The notes under the pieces were generated by a model, which saw only the letters and a list, made by a program, of their open reading frames with translations, searched no databases and was not told where the DNA came from. The position numbers and the translations under genes are program-made. Below, one piece after another: positions 49,931 through 63,585 of a stretch of DNA of 64,000 nt. Location: NCBI GenBank assembly GCA_036345935.2, contig JADWOT020001848.1, forward strand, positions 236,001-300,000, read 5' to 3'. Position 1 is the first letter of the stretch. Each line of letters opens with the position of its first letter. Source of the stretch: Taenia hydatigena (lineage: Eukaryota > Platyhelminthes > Cestoda > Cyclophyllidea > Taeniidae).

Positions 49931-51700
49931 CTTGTGAATTCAAAAGTGGTCTTTTGCAAAGTATAGGCGTACAGCAGGTCGAAACACGTTGAGGAGCGAT
50001 ATAATATTTCCACCAACAGCAGCTCAACAAACATGGAGATCATAGCATGTGTGCAACGCACCACACCACGCAGTGTCCCTTTAGTTTGGCAACTTCTTCC
50101 ATAAAATAAACAAAGCATGCACTTTGAATCTAATAATGCTTTTATCTATTTCTTGACTATGCTTGTTTGATCGAAAGCATGCTGCAAATCAATATTATTA
50201 TGACACGGTCTAAGAAAGCAATAATTTGTTTATAGGCTGTTGTCGCAAAACAATTCGCTATCCATACAACTTATCGAGTGAGGGAGAGAGAGAAGATTAA
50301 GGAAAACCGACATCATTATTTGAGGCCAGGCTCCTTCCCTAACTTTACCACGTCCTCTGAGCAAATAAGCGTTGCCTCTTAGGGCTTTCAGTTGCTCTTG
50401 TTAATAAAATTAGTCTGAGGGGAATATCGTAGAAGCGTGAAGCAGGTATGTGCGCGGTGGTAACGCCACAATTTGTTAGGTGGGGTCAGATTCGGCTCAT
50501 CAGCTACAAGAAGTCGACAAGAAGCTGAATTAGGAGCCCAGGTGTGTAATTTGGCTCTACTGCTTGCGAAGTCCTGTAGGTGGGTAGTGGATCGGTACGC
50601 AGCAATTTCATTGTCTGGCAGGTAGATTCTTCTTGTTTGCCACCTTCCTTCCCCACATTGCTCACGAATAGTTGTTGAATGAAGTAAAAGTTGGTTTTAT
50701 AATGGTTAGGAGAAGGTTGCTCTTCTTCCTAATAAGTCACTTCTAGGAACTTGCTCACGACTCCTGTTGCCGCGTTTTTTGCAGCGTCCTCTTATGAAAC
50801 AACACCACTATCATATTGATTATGCGGAGGAGTGCTTTTATTAACAAAATGAATGCAGACGAATGCCTCTTTTCTGCTCTTCCTCCCTCTCGGCCTCTTT
50901 GAGCGATCTCCTTTGTTTGTGTGTAACCCTCCTACCCCAGCCATTGTCCGATCAAATAACTACTTTGACATGCAAATCCTGCTAAGCGCCTATTTTAGTA
51001 GCAATAACATTCCGCCCCCAAAACATTTCAGCAGTAGAGACTGTCAGCAGGTAGACACCGCATGGAATAAGAGAGTTGCGACGGCAATCGTCCTCCTTCT
51101 CCATCTGAACCCTTGTTGGTGACACACTAAGGAAGCATGCAAACTACTTCGTGACACAGTAGTTACCGCTGCAAGGAATATTTTGTTTAGAATGCACGCC
51201 GTTTGTAAATTGGAGCCTTACCACCTCGTAGTGGGGGTTGTGCTGATGGTAATTTGAGTAGGCATGCATGCATGCATACATTTTCATCCTACTCATCTTG
51301 AATATAGAAGGGGACGAAATAACTCACAATAGGAAGCAGTACCTCTTTGACGACGTGGGAAGGGGTGGGGGCTCACGTTGTGACGCAGTGTGTTGAGAAG
51401 GTAGCACTACCATATTTGCTGTGATGGAGAAGGAAGAAGGGATCGCAACTCGCACACCACACTATAACTAATGCAGTGTTTTCTAAAGGCAATTTCACGA
51501 ATTTCTCTCCGTGCAATATTTCTCAGTTAGCGAGCTCTGCACGGTCAGTGGCAACTTATCTTGCCTAAACCCTTGGGCTTAATAAAGATGTGCACCCTAC
51601 CTCCGTCTTTCTCCCCACAGGTCTTCACTTCCACTTCCAAAGATGAGGCCACCGAGGAAACGATGCGGATACCAATTCCTGCTGATTGGAAGCATACCTA
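49931..51700. other. No supported gene
   Basis: Short unrecognised frames. A small (GCAT)4 run lies at 51262-51277. Confidence 0.45.
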
Positions 51701-51710
51701 CTCATCCTCA

Positions 51711-51755
51711 CTCTCCTCCTCTTCCTTTTCTTCCTCTTCCTTTTTCTCTTCTTCT
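51711..51755 (+). repeat. 45-base pure pyrimidine tract
   Basis: Only C and T occur across 45 bases, in CTC/TTCC-type runs. In one frame it gives a poly-Ser stretch, which is likely a by-product of composition. Confidence 0.85.
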
Positions 51756-51969
51756 GATGTAGTTTACAGTCACTTGGTTTGGTAGCAGTTTCCAACACCC
51801 CTAGCTAGATGCGCCAACATTTAGAAACGCCGTACTTTGCAAGGGGCATGGTTTGATTTCAGTCTTTTATATGCACACAAGTATTGCAACAACCTAAAGT
51901 ATACGCATACACACAATTCAAGAGAGACGAGGCTGTAATCCTAGCTCCCCTCAACCTCAAATACTTTTC

Positions 51970-52190
51970 AAACTTCCCTGTACCAGCAACGACTTCGCGA
52001 TGGCAATGGCTGTAGCGACCTGATGCTCTCTCGAAGGCAAAAGAAGGCAGAATAGTAGGGTAGAATGCGTATATATATTTAACAAGCAGAGGGAAATAAG
52101 CTGCTGATATGGGCCGGAGGCCAGCCTGCGTAGCCTGACCCTGACCGATAACGGTAGTTCAAACAAACAAAGTACTACAATGGCACTTAA
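51970..52190 (-). mobile_element. Possible solo LTR or related element, copy 2
   Basis: Reverse-strand partner of the block at 41.33 kb. It carries 'ATCGGTCAGGGTCAGGCTAC', 'GCAGGCTGGCCTCCGGCC' and 'TGTTAAATATATATACGCAT'. The TATA-like motif is better preserved here. Confidence 0.4.
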
Positions 52191-52199
52191 AATCAAACC

Positions 52200-55100
52200 A
52201 AATAACGTGCTGTGATACCAGACCAGATTAATTTTATGAAACTGAACTAAGCATTGCGTTACCCATGTGCACGATTTTGACTTACTAAGGCAGAATGTTT
52301 GTAGACTTTTTGTTCAATCAATACGTCCATTGTCTCTTTAAGATATTGTCCGCTCATTTGAAGAGGAGAACCAGAAACCAGTCCAGCAGGGGCCCACCAT
52401 AACTTTGCTTGCCTTCTGCAATATTTTAACACCCTTCTCAGTGCTCACCAGTGGGTTACTTGGCTTTTCAACTGACCTCTAACCCAATTCGAGGACTTTA
52501 TTATTGCGTCATTATGTGCGGTTGACTTCCAAGGTAAGTGTTTTCGATGCAATCCTTGTCTGTATCCCCGCTTATACCTTTTAGAAATAAATAGAAATGT
52601 TTCGCTTTGATGCCCTTCATTGCCCTACATGAATGATTTTAGGATTTTGAATTTTTGTATTCCCTATTTGCTTAAATTTGCCCTTTAGATCACATACTTT
52701 CCTACTTCGCTTACATCTTACCATTATGTGACGAACCATCCCAATTCTTTAGTGCATTTGACACCGCATATCTGTTATGCAATACTAGTGTGCCCTTATT
52801 TGTCACAGATTATACACACAACTTTAATTTTCCATTTTTAAATTTTATCATTTAAGGTCGTTGGTCGTCTGGCGGCGTTGCAAGGGCCATGCCGATCGTT
52901 TGCCTGTGTACCAGGACTCAAGTCTGCTGGTGTAGTACTTATATTCTTTGAATGTGCTTTGTAGGTCAGAGGCGGGAAAACAATTTGGACCACGTGACGG
53001 AGCAGCGTGGAGACTCGCTGGAGCGTGAGCGTTCCTTGGCAGCAGCAGCACATCAGCTATGCTTCCTTCAAGTCTGCAAAGGTTGTGTCACCGTCGAAAG
53101 GCGTTTTTACAATCAGCATTCGCTGATGGAATTTTGTTAAAACTGCTGGAGGACTGCCGAAGTAGGGTGCAAGTGGTGCCGTGTCGTGACTCTTGCGCTG
53201 TGGAATGGTAGGCGAAAGGGCCATGTAAACGAGTGTGATGGCTATGGATGCATGGAGAAAGTGACTTGCTGATTGATAGGTGCGTATAAATGCATGCTTA
53301 TTTATCTTTGTAAAGTCTCCATTTATGCATACCATTTGCTTTTTATGCACTTTGATGAGGTGTGACGCCTTAGTGCGAGGTGTAGTCCTTTACATCGGCC
53401 ACAGTCACTGTGTGTGTTCTACGGGAATCCAACACTGGTTTAGGGGTAACTGTGTCTCTTCTTCCCCATTTTCTACTTGTTCAACTTGTTTGTTGCCATT
53501 AGTTGTTTGGGTGCCTTAACCCAGCAGCGGTATGCTTTAATTATTGACAGTTCCAACTTTTGTGCTCATTGACATCTGGCCATGCCGTTAGCAGCATTTA
53601 TCCATTTCGCGCATCTTGTTATCGCTTTTCACTTAGAATAGCGGATGGCGTACGCCCGCCCATTAATCTTGTTTTTTTCCAACCTAACCGTGAAAGGTCG
53701 CGCGTTTAGCGGGTTTGAATAAATATGCATATACTTTTTGAGAATTTTGATTGGAACAAGTTGTTAGTGATCATTACAAAGCACGTTAAATTCGTAGTTA
53801 CCATATTGAGTGTACTTGATGCTAGTAGGTAGAATACGGCAATTTGCTTCATAGCAAATTAGAGTTTTCTGCCACAGTCGGAACAGTGAAATGGGCACTA
53901 CGCGCAGTTGTATGAAGTGAGTAGATTCCAATCTACTTGTGGCTAGAAAGTTTGCTGCTGCTTTACTTCCTTCCATTGTTTTGTGGAGTTGAGGAGGACC
54001 ATCTCGTAATTTAATGCCCATTTATACGCGCGCTCAAATTTTGCTAAATGTCAAGCAATTTCGTCGGTTCCTTCTGCTGATGTTGTTTGTAAAAGAGAAG
54101 AAAGGCAGGAAGTAGGACACGAGTTTGACTGTTTAATGTTCCTCGTGTAAACCACGGAACTGTGCACATTTGTCGTTGTCAAAAGAGGCATCCCGTGATG
54201 CCTACATCCGAAACACTTATGGATGGAATAGTTACTAGAAGCGTATTGTCACGGTAATGACTTGGAAGGCAACCCACTGATTACCTCGGTTCGTTCACTC
54301 CTGCTATAGCAGTGTACTAGGTCCGGTGTGGTCTTCGCCACCCTTGTGTTAGTCGTGGTAGTAAGCAGCTTTGGCTTTAGCTGTTTTTTCCTTGAGGGTG
54401 GTAGTTGGCTGACGGATCGCGGACACAGGCAAAATTGCAGGTTTGACGCCCTCACGACGCGTTTTTCCGGGTGCATTGCTTCATCTTGATTGCGTTATTG
54501 CTGCTAAGAATGCTTAGGATGGAGGTTGCTCACAGTGGAATGCCGTCTTGTTTACGTACGGTACTTGCTCCATTGTTTTAAGCACACGCGCAAACATGGC
54601 AGGTCTATTGTGCACACTGTTGATTGACTGAGTGCTGTCATGCCTGTCCGATGCAGTGGAGCTGTAGGTGCACTGGGTGGCTTGGGGGGGGGGGGGGGGG
54701 GGGGTCACTGGTATTGACACGCCCAAGGTATGGGGCAAGTGGTGCACGCGGGCCTCCAACCCTGTATTCCAGAACTTGACGATAATGCGACGCAGACATG
54801 GGCAAAGGCCCTGTGTGGTCTAGTTTGCATTCTAGTTCTGGGACATTAGTTGGCTTTGTGTCTGTCGCAGGAGTGCTTTATTTTGCGGTTCACCGCCTTT
54901 CCTTTGGTATATGTATGGCAGTGATGAGAAACCTGGATGGGACAGTGGTCGCAAGTAGCGTCTTGTGCCCGCCTTTCCTTCTGATCATGGTATCCTTTTC
55001 CCCCATCACACTTGTCATGGATCTTGTTTTGAGACGATTACTTTGCGAATTATTTTATTATTTATTTGCGTCGCTGTTCCTTTTTATTCACTTGTTCGGT

Positions 55101-56430
55101 CATTTAGTAGAGATGTAGAGTTAGAGTCTAGGTGAGGCGGTAAAGCTGATGTCGGTTGTCTAGACTTTTTTAAGTCATTCCGTTTATCTCAATCTCTTCA
55201 TCCACCGACACACCTACATACCCGCCTATCTGTTGGTTTTTACGACCCCATCTGTTCGCCCGGCCCTTTCTCGACCTGCAAAATGTGTGGCGGTCAATTT
55301 GGGCTGCATGCGGTAGGCATATGAGACTAACGGAGACGGACCTGCCCATAGTATTCATAGAAAGGATTAAAGTAGCGGACAATGAAGGGCTAAGATGTTA
55401 GGATGCACTTTAGTGAAGTGAATGTAAAGCTACTGGGGGAGGTGAAAACACCAATTTTACGCTGGTAGATTACTCAGTTTGCCGATTAAAAGTAAGGGAG
55501 GTGAGCAGGTGTCAAGTACTGTAGCTGCAAGAATGTAGACGCTGCCGAAAATGAAATGCATTAATGCTGAAATGTTAGCTAGGCCGCATTAGGCACCCAT
55601 GGACGTCGAAGTGAAGTGGGCCATGTCAGTGCAGAGCTGTGCCGATGGTTTCTCGTGTGCCCCTATATCCGTTATCCTACAAAGCGTAGGGAACGACTGT
55701 TCTAACGAGTAAGTATAGCATCTGTTGCACAAGACTTGGTCTTCAAGTAGGGGATCTCGCAAGACGGTGTTGTCTGGTTGTATTCAAAATCATCATACGC
55801 ATGCAAAGGAGTTGCGTGCCTCAACGCCGCTGCAGACTAACCCACATGGGCACGGGATCCATAATCGGGTATCAATATTGTCAACCTACATCTCTTTTAG
55901 GCGTCGCATTGTTAACCGGTCAGTGCCCTATCCACAGGGTTGCAGGACACATTCAGGGATCATCACTTCAAACTGTGTCCATCAAAAGACGCATGAGACA
56001 CATCATCGAGTGCTTGACGCGTGGTGTTTTTACAATTGACCTCTGCGTTATTGTTTCTTCCCACTCTGCCATCGTCTCTTTTTGTAAGTGGGCATAAAGT
56101 TGCTCCTTTCTTTCGGAACTTTTCGTACGTTTTCTATTTGCCCATGCTTAGCGCTTTGCGAGATTTTGATTAAGTAGTGTCTTTTTAGGTAGTTTTGAGG
56201 ATGCCTATTGAAAATCAACAATTCCTTATTCGCATTTTTTGGGTGGCACTATCTTTTTGCTATTTCTCTCTATTTCCGCAATTTTCCCGTAAAATCTATT
56301 ATTTTTTAAAAGGAGTTTAAGGGCAATTATTTGGCGAGGTGAAGTCGCTTTTGCCTTTTGCTAGCTTGCAAAGGGTAGACATCAATCCATTTACAGAATC
56401 GTGGTAGAACGTTGGGGTTCTTGTGTTTCG
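52200..56430. other. No supported gene; T/G-rich plus strand from about 52.8 kb
   Basis: Frames up to 106 codons occur, for example a hydrophobic one at 54798-55118, but none shows a known pattern. From about 52.8 kb the plus strand becomes clearly richer in T and G than the preceding sequence. Confidence 0.45.
54684..54704 (+). repeat. Run of 21 G
   Basis: Twenty-one consecutive G. Such runs can form quadruplex structures and are also error-prone in sequencing and assembly, so the exact length is uncertain. Confidence 0.9.
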
Positions 56431-56439
56431 AATTTAACT

Positions 56440-58200
56440 ATTATGTTTAAGGTTAAGCAAGTTGACTTCATTTATGAAATTGTAAGTTTTGAACTGGTTC
56501 TGCTGGACCGCCTCCTTTCTGCATTATTTTCTTTGATCACTGCGATTTTTTTCGTTTGTATGAAACTTTGCTTTTCTGAGAGTATGCAAGGAACAACCAG
56601 GTATTTTATTTCTGTCATTTGTTTCAACAAGCACTTTTAACGTAGTTTTATCTTTTTCCGTCTCCAAGCTTATAATCAACTTGCTAATAGGCTAAGATTT
56701 TCTTTTTAATCTCTTTTTTGCTCTTGTCCTCCAAAATTAAGTAGTTTTTGGCAATTCAGCCTTACTTTCTGTTGTGAATTCTTTTTTTGTACTGCCTTTG
56801 CCTTGAGCCTATAATTGTTTCTCATTCTTAAAATGGGGTAATATTTGAGTAGATCTTGCACGCCTTATTTGTAACAGTTGTTCTTTGTCCTATTCCCTGG
56901 GCGAGTTCTCGACGTGTACTATTTTTTTCGCATAATGATCCCTGTAATTTTCGCTCCCAATCGCAGTAAAACGAGTGGTTGTGATCAGCATTTGATCTTG
57001 GCAAAACTCCAGCCGACGACGACCAGGCCGCAGCATGTGTAGCGCGACGTATAGAAGAGGCAGTTCCATGCATATCGCATCAGTTCGGTTTCTTAAACAG
57101 CCGGATTTTGATGTGCTTTTATTTGGTTACAGTGGAAGAGGGATTGCTTTAATAGCAGGCATTGAGTAGTTGTGAGGTGGATTTAGTGGTTGGGTGGATG
57201 TGGAAGGGACGTTTTGGTGTGGTTGAGCTTAATGAGCTCAGTGTGTACTACTCAGAAGCTGACCTTGACATGCATGACAGGTTAGTCATAAAGTCTGTTC
57301 CTCTTTCCCTCCATCCCCTACCCTACATTGTCCTTGAAATTAGAGGATAATTTTGGGCTTAATTTGTCGGAACCACTGGCCTGGATGCATTCGTCTCTTA
57401 CACAATCTTGCATCAAGCTGGACTAAGCGTCAAGCCGACACTGGGAGTTATCAAGTTTAAATAACAAATAAAGGGTCTCAGTAATCATCATTGTGTGGTG
57501 GGTTGAAAATTAACATTGGCGTCATCGCTACTGACCGATCGACGTGTCTAATTGCTGACTAGGTTGACGTCTCCTGCTGTTAAGGTTACCCACGATTCTA
57601 GACGCCTCCTTTTCCAAGAAACTTGGTTCATCACCTCACTTTGTTATGCATAGACATTGGCGCTGGTCTGTGTCATTCTTAAAAAATGATGCCTGTTTCG
57701 TGTGTAACGTGAGCCAGCGCTTACTAATTCATGTGATATCGTTGCATCATAGTTGTTCATGCAATTGTACAAAACCGGCGTCTCTGTTTAAACCTTATTT
57801 CCTTCGTATTGATGGAGGCTTTCCCCAATTCATGCTTGCTGTTTCCGTTCCGCGGACGAGAAGTCCGCTATCCAAAGAGGGATTCGCGTGCAATTTGTCC
57901 CTGTGGAAACACCGCTGCCATCGTGAAGTCCTTGAAGTTCATGCATCAAGAGGGAGTGGGCGCACTGGAATGGTTAATTGCATCGCCTGGCAGCACTTTG
58001 GTGTGGAACAGCACAAAACTCCGTAAATCCTGATTCCTTACCGTTTCTAATGCCTACACCTCCACCTGAAGCTGTGATGATGTCTCCACAGTGTTGCATG
58101 TTCCTGTAAATTCTCCATCATTAGTAAATTTTTTAATGTTGCTCATTTGTATGTGTTTTTTCGCAAACAGAGGGACGCAGATGATGATAGATTTGCTCGT
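56440..58200 (+). repeat. Tandem duplication of about 2 kb, first unit
   Basis: Matches 58480-60110 in the same orientation. Anchors: 'TGACTTCATTTATGAAATTG' at 56463 and 58491; 'TCCTATTCCCTGGGCGA' at 56888 and 58914; 'GTGTCTAATTGCTGACTAGG' at 57544 and 59427; 'CTGGTCTGTGTCATTCTT' at 57663 and 59543; 'AACACCGCTGCCATCGTGAA' near 57867. Offset shrinks from 2028 to 1880 bases through indels. No conserved reading frame links the units. Confidence 0.8.
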
Positions 58201-58204
58201 TGGT

Positions 58205-58480
58205 CCCTAAGAGTTTTACTTCTTTCGTGCGAAAATCTACCTTTCTGAGGGTAAGCAGCAATTTGCTTTGGTTATTTTGTTAGGCAAGCAATTTTAAGGT
58301 ATTTTTTTTTCTGTTTCCAAGCTTGTAATTAATTTACCCCCTTTTAGCCTTCGTAGCCAAAATTAGGCGATTTTTGTCAATCTAGACCGACGTTCTGTTA
58401 TGCATCCCTTAATTCTGTGCTATCTTTGCCTTAGTGGGCGGATTGATAAGCCGATCTTGCACGCTTTATTTGCAGTAAAG
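58205..58480 (+). repeat. Partial extra unit between the two 2 kb copies
   Basis: This short stretch resembles 56570-56850 ('TTTCTGAGGGTAAGCAGCAA', 'TCTGTTTCCAAGCTTGTAAT', 'GATCTTGCACGC'), so the array has two long units and one truncated unit. Confidence 0.6.
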
Positions 58481-60110
58481 TTAAGTAGATTGACTTCATT
58501 TATGAAATTGTAAGCTTTGCGATGATTTTGGCAGACCGCCTCCTTGCGTTGCTCTATTTGATCACTCGAATTTTTTCTCGTTTGTGTGGAATTTTACCTA
58601 TATGAGGGTATGCAGGGAACAAGCAAACATTTTATTTCTGTCATTTGTTTCGACAAGCACTTTTAGCGTAGCTTTCTTTTTCCCGTCTCCAAGCTTGCAC
58701 TTAATTCATTAGTAGGTTTAAATCTTCTTTTTTATCACTTTTTTGCTTTTAACCTCCGAAATTAAGTATTTTTGGCGATTCAGACTTACGTTCCGTTGTG
58801 AATTCGTTTTTTCTGTGCTACCTTTGCCTTAAGCCTATAATTTCTTGCCATTCTTAAAGGGGGGATTTTTCAATTAGACCTTATACGTTTTATTTGTAAT
58901 AGTTGTTCCTTGTCCTATTCCCTGGGCGACTCCTCGATGTGTACTGTTTTGTTTTTCTCATAGTGATCCCTGAGATTTTCACTCCCATTCTTAACTTCGT
59001 CCTAGGTCATGGACAGATTTAGCGTGTGTTATATTTTTTACAACCCATGAATCCAGCGTTTGTCTTTATGTAGTAAGACGAGTGCTTGCGGTCTACATTT
59101 CATTGGTGTAAACCATTTGAAAAATGTTTTGTCCTAATTGCAATCCAGACCAGACCGCAGCACGTGTGTAACGTGGTGTGCAGAAGGGACAGTTTCATGG
59201 CTATCATATCACTTCTGCTCTTTACACACCGCGATTTTGATGTCCTTTTGGGTGGATGCAAGATAGGGGAAGGTGCTTCAATAGGAGGCGCACCTGAAGG
59301 CATTGAGTAGATGTGTCACGCAGGCACTGGGAATTGTGAAGTTTACCTAACAACACTGCGTGGGTGAGCTGAAAACCAACAATTTTGGGATATCCACTGG
59401 CTGATAGACGTCTACACCTTTAAAGTGTCTAATTGCTGACTAGGTTGACGTCTCCCGCTGGTACGGGTATCCAAAATTGTAGATGCCCCTTTCATAAGAA
59501 ACTTTGCTTATCACCGTACTTCGTTGTACACAGGCACTGGCACTGGTCTGTGTCATTCTTGATAAATGATGTCTATTCCTTGTATAGCGTGGCCTACCAC
59601 TTCCTGCTTTGCGTGACACCTCTGCAGCACCTCTGTTTAGACCTTATTTCCTTCTTATTTATCAAGACTTTTCCAAATCCATGCTTGCTGTTTCCGTTTT
59701 GCAGGTTCAAGTGTTGGTGATGTGTGGATTGAATGGTGACGAGAGGTCCGCTGCCCAAAGCGGATTATAAGTGCAATTTGTCGGTGTGAAAACACCGCTA
59801 CCTTCGTGAAGTCCATGAAAACCACGCGTCAAGAGGGAAATGGGACACTGGGATGATCACCTCTGTCTTCTGGCAGCAATTTGATGTTGAACAGCACAAA
59901 CTCTCTAGATCCTGAATCCCCACTGTTCCTGACACCTACATTTCCCTATACAAGCAGTGATGATGTCTCCACAGTGTTATGTGTTCTGTTCATTTTCATC
60001 ATTAGCAAATAAAAAATGTTACTCATTTGTGTGTGTTTCTTCGCAAACAAAGGAACATGGGTGTTGAGTAAGTTTGCGCAGACGATAATAAATTTGCTTG
60101 TTGATCGACG
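58480..60110 (+). repeat. Tandem duplication of about 2 kb, second unit
   Basis: Second long unit of the array; it ends with a 'TTCTTCGCAAACAAAGG' stretch that matches the end of the first unit near 58158. Confidence 0.8.
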
Positions 60111-60599
60111 TGTCTGGGGTGTGTGAAGTGGGGCGGTCCACTATGATGCGCCAGAAGAGTCTCCAGATTATGGTGGGAGTGCAGCAGTCACATTTTGCCA
60201 CGACCGAATCATTAAGTAAAAATGGCTGTCTAGCGCACCGCTTTTGTGTTGATTGGTGAGTGAGTGCATAAACTATGAGTAATGGTTTAGGCTAGGTTTC
60301 GGCAAGTCAAAGTTGATTTGAATAATAAATTGTAATTACTAGGACAGATTGAGATCACATGCTGTCAAACGACTAACGTAGTGACGTCAATTAGAACTGT
60401 TTTTTTACACAATCACGGGTATTTTGGGCCAATGGGCTGCCCAAAACTTCACTTGTGTCCACTTCCGTATGCCAAAGCAATTCGACGTAGGGGATTGCCG
60501 CATTTCTGTTGATGCTGCAAGTGCAATGAATAAATTTTACTGGGTTTGGCACATGCGCTTAAGTAGTGATAGATTTCATTCGAATAGTGTCTATGAATC

Positions 60600-63585
60600 T
60601 TAATCATTTGGTCCTGCACATCAAATGTAATACATCATGTAGCGTTCAAGGCCGAAAATAAGTGCACCTGAGATTTATAATTTCTAAGACACAATTTAAC
60701 CGCAGATTGCGTGTTTGGTTAAGTAACACAAATCTTTAAGCTAATCAAATCGCTCATCATTTTGAGGTCATTAGCGGTAACTGCTTTCCATCTCGTTGGT
60801 AAATTGGGTCTTTTGATACACTAAAACTTCATGATTTTGGCAGGAGAAGGCTGCACATTTTAAAAGGCTTATCCTATATACTAGAGATCGCTTGGTAAAG
60901 ATGAGCTTGTGAGGCATGAATTTCACTGGAACGTATCGCGTCTGACTGGAGCATAATCTGCTAATCATGAGTCCTCTACCTACCACTTCAGGGTTAGGAT
61001 TCTGCCTTTGGCGTCACTTTACATGTAACTCAGGTAAGAATAAAATCCATTTTATGATTCCTTACCATGCTTTTGTGCATAAACTAACAACAGCTATTTA
61101 CTAGACAGCTGCTTTGCTTTTTATTCCAGGACATGAGTCATTAATGCGCAGTAAAATCGCTTCATACAAATATCTGTGGCACGCATATCTCTCAACTACG
61201 TTAAAATCTTAGCCAATTTAAGTTGTTTAATAGCTTTAGGGTTGTAGGTAGAAGCATTCAAACAAGGCGAAAAAAGAATTTATTTACGAAAGAGCTGTTC
61301 ACCGCGTTCGACCGCCATTGGAGAGGTCAGAATGCTATCAGATTTGTACTGGTAGCCGTGATCATTGTAAGCATAAGGCATAACATGGGTGAAAAAGTGC
61401 CAAATTAGCTCGTGCTCTGGGCTCCAAGTATTTCTCACATTGGCCTTAAAGTTATTCCAATAAGGCCCCGACCGTTATCTTGTGTGGTGCCAAAAACGTA
61501 GGTCTCCTCTGATACTACAACATTTGGTGCCATGTGGCTCTATCAAGAGTGCGCACTAACAAACAGCCAGGGTGATTGGATACTACACTTCTGCATAATT
61601 GGTTCATCCCAATCCAACATTAATTAAAATTAGGCCTCAAATGCTGGGCTACATGCTTTTCAGCGAAGTGAAGTTTGATTGTAAGCCATTTAGTGCTTAG
61701 GAATGAATGCACTTTAATGCAAATGATTTTAATACAAAAACTAGGATGGCTTAAGTACATAGCTGAGGTCCATTTTCTTGGTTTTCCACCTACAGTTATT
61801 CAATCTTGTACTCAGTTGTTTCTTTCGTCGCTGGTAGCTGCGATGTTCCTCAAGCTATGCAGCAAAAATTTAGACCTGGCTGACAGTTAAGTGGACTATT
61901 TTAGCGAAGGAAGCCAAACTAACGCAAGCATATAGAGCTCCGTTTTATTCTGTTTGCTTAGATCCAGAATCGATCAGAATTATAATTTAGCAGCTTAAAT
62001 CATTTAGTAGTTACTTGCGGCAGTTCTCAAACCAAATTGTAAAAAGTAAGGTTTGGCCGATCATGAGAGCGCCTAGTTTGACACAGATAATTGATAACCT
62101 ACACTGAAACAGTCGGGTACTTCTGCGACCAAAAATGTTCCAAATTGAAAGTTATAAGCCCATTTTATTCTGTAAATGCTTCCAACAAGTGTATATAGCA
62201 AAACTCTTTTCTCTCTTTTGATCCAGAACCGGTCAGAACTGCAACTTAGCATTCTGGTTTCTTCTCTGGTTGTTTGCTGTAGTTCTTGTTCACAAATAAA
62301 TTATTTATGGGGCGCCTGACATGCTGGGATTCCGTTTTAGCAAAGAAAGTTACGACAGTTCTCGTTTTAAAATCGGACAACGAAGGTGTGTCCGATGTGT
62401 AGGGTGTCGATCGGGACAGGGAAAGCTGGGACACTCGGCTCCAGAGCTGCGCTCTCTTTTATCTGTTTTGGTCGAGAGTTGCTCAGAATCAAGATTTGGC
62501 AGCTTACTTCTTTTGGAAACCTATGCAACATTTCTTGTTATAAAATCTGGCAATGTAGGTGTAACTAAAATGCAAATTGTTTATGTTGGCAAACCGAGTT
62601 GAGAGAATGCGGAAACAAAGGAAAATATGAAAATAGGGAGGAATTTGTGCACTCAGGGCAAAGATAAAGTGGTTTGGATTTGAGCATATGGGACAAAGAA
62701 AGTAAAGCCGATTAGGTTATATCAGGCAGTGCAGTCTTAAGAATAGACTGTTTGGGAGAGCAGGAAGATATTTCATGCTTCCCAAACACTTGTCTTCCTT
62801 CCTCCTTAATAGTATTATGCAGGTGATTCGCTCTTTCCATACATACTCCTGCATCCCCTTCTCACCCACGATCCATCCGTGTGCTACTCTTATTCCTCAC
62901 TTTGTTTGCGCACGTCGTTTTAATATTATCACATCTGGTAGCCAGTGTGAATCGCACAGAAAAAAGACTATGATTAGCCTCTTCTAGTGTGTCATTCGAA
63001 AAAGTTAAATGTTTTTCACTAAGCCAGTTCCTTTATATTTTACCCACTCACATAGCTAGATGAGTGGGAAAATGAATTAGTGTAGAAAAGGATGGGAGAA
63101 AGTAAGGAAGAATTGAAGAACACTGCACCGCAGATCCATACGCACGACTTCTTATCTCTTTGCCCTAATCTCAGCCATTCTTTTGTCTCTTTTAGCTTAA
63201 AATCCTTATTACTTCGCTTTTGCCGATGGCGAATGGACCGCCATTGCCGTTTGCATCAAAAAAGCCTCTTTTAACCCAATAGCAATCTTTAAAAGGTCAA
63301 TCGCCGATTCCTTAAACCAAAATTCAAACCCGCGCTACGCCTGCTGTACTGCACTTACTTTTCACGTCTCAAATCCTCAAATAAGCAGCAGCATCAGGAG
63401 ACCTGCTGGTGTACAACAACTTGCCAAATATTCATGTCCCACTGCGGAAGAACTGTAGCGCGGTACGCACGTCCAGACTTGACTACTTTAGACTGAGTCA
63501 GAATAGGCAAGATTAGCAGCCTAGGCTAGATTATGACAATCTCGAGTAAGGCCATTTAAGGTGACCCACCTGATCAACTCGACAA
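60600..63585 (-). repeat. Right arm of the 3 kb inverted repeat
   Basis: Reverse-strand partner of 37.73-41.0 kb. Similarity appears to continue to 63830 through the R1-type core described at 28.2 kb. The two arms are separated by about 19.6 kb. Confidence 0.75.

Noticed and set aside
51561..51785. Poly-Ser reading over the pyrimidine tract
   Set aside because: The Ser run follows from CTC/TCC composition and the frame has no other protein feature.
54798..55118. Hydrophobic 106-codon frame as a membrane protein
   Set aside because: T/G-rich DNA yields hydrophobic residues by composition; no homology or splice context was seen.
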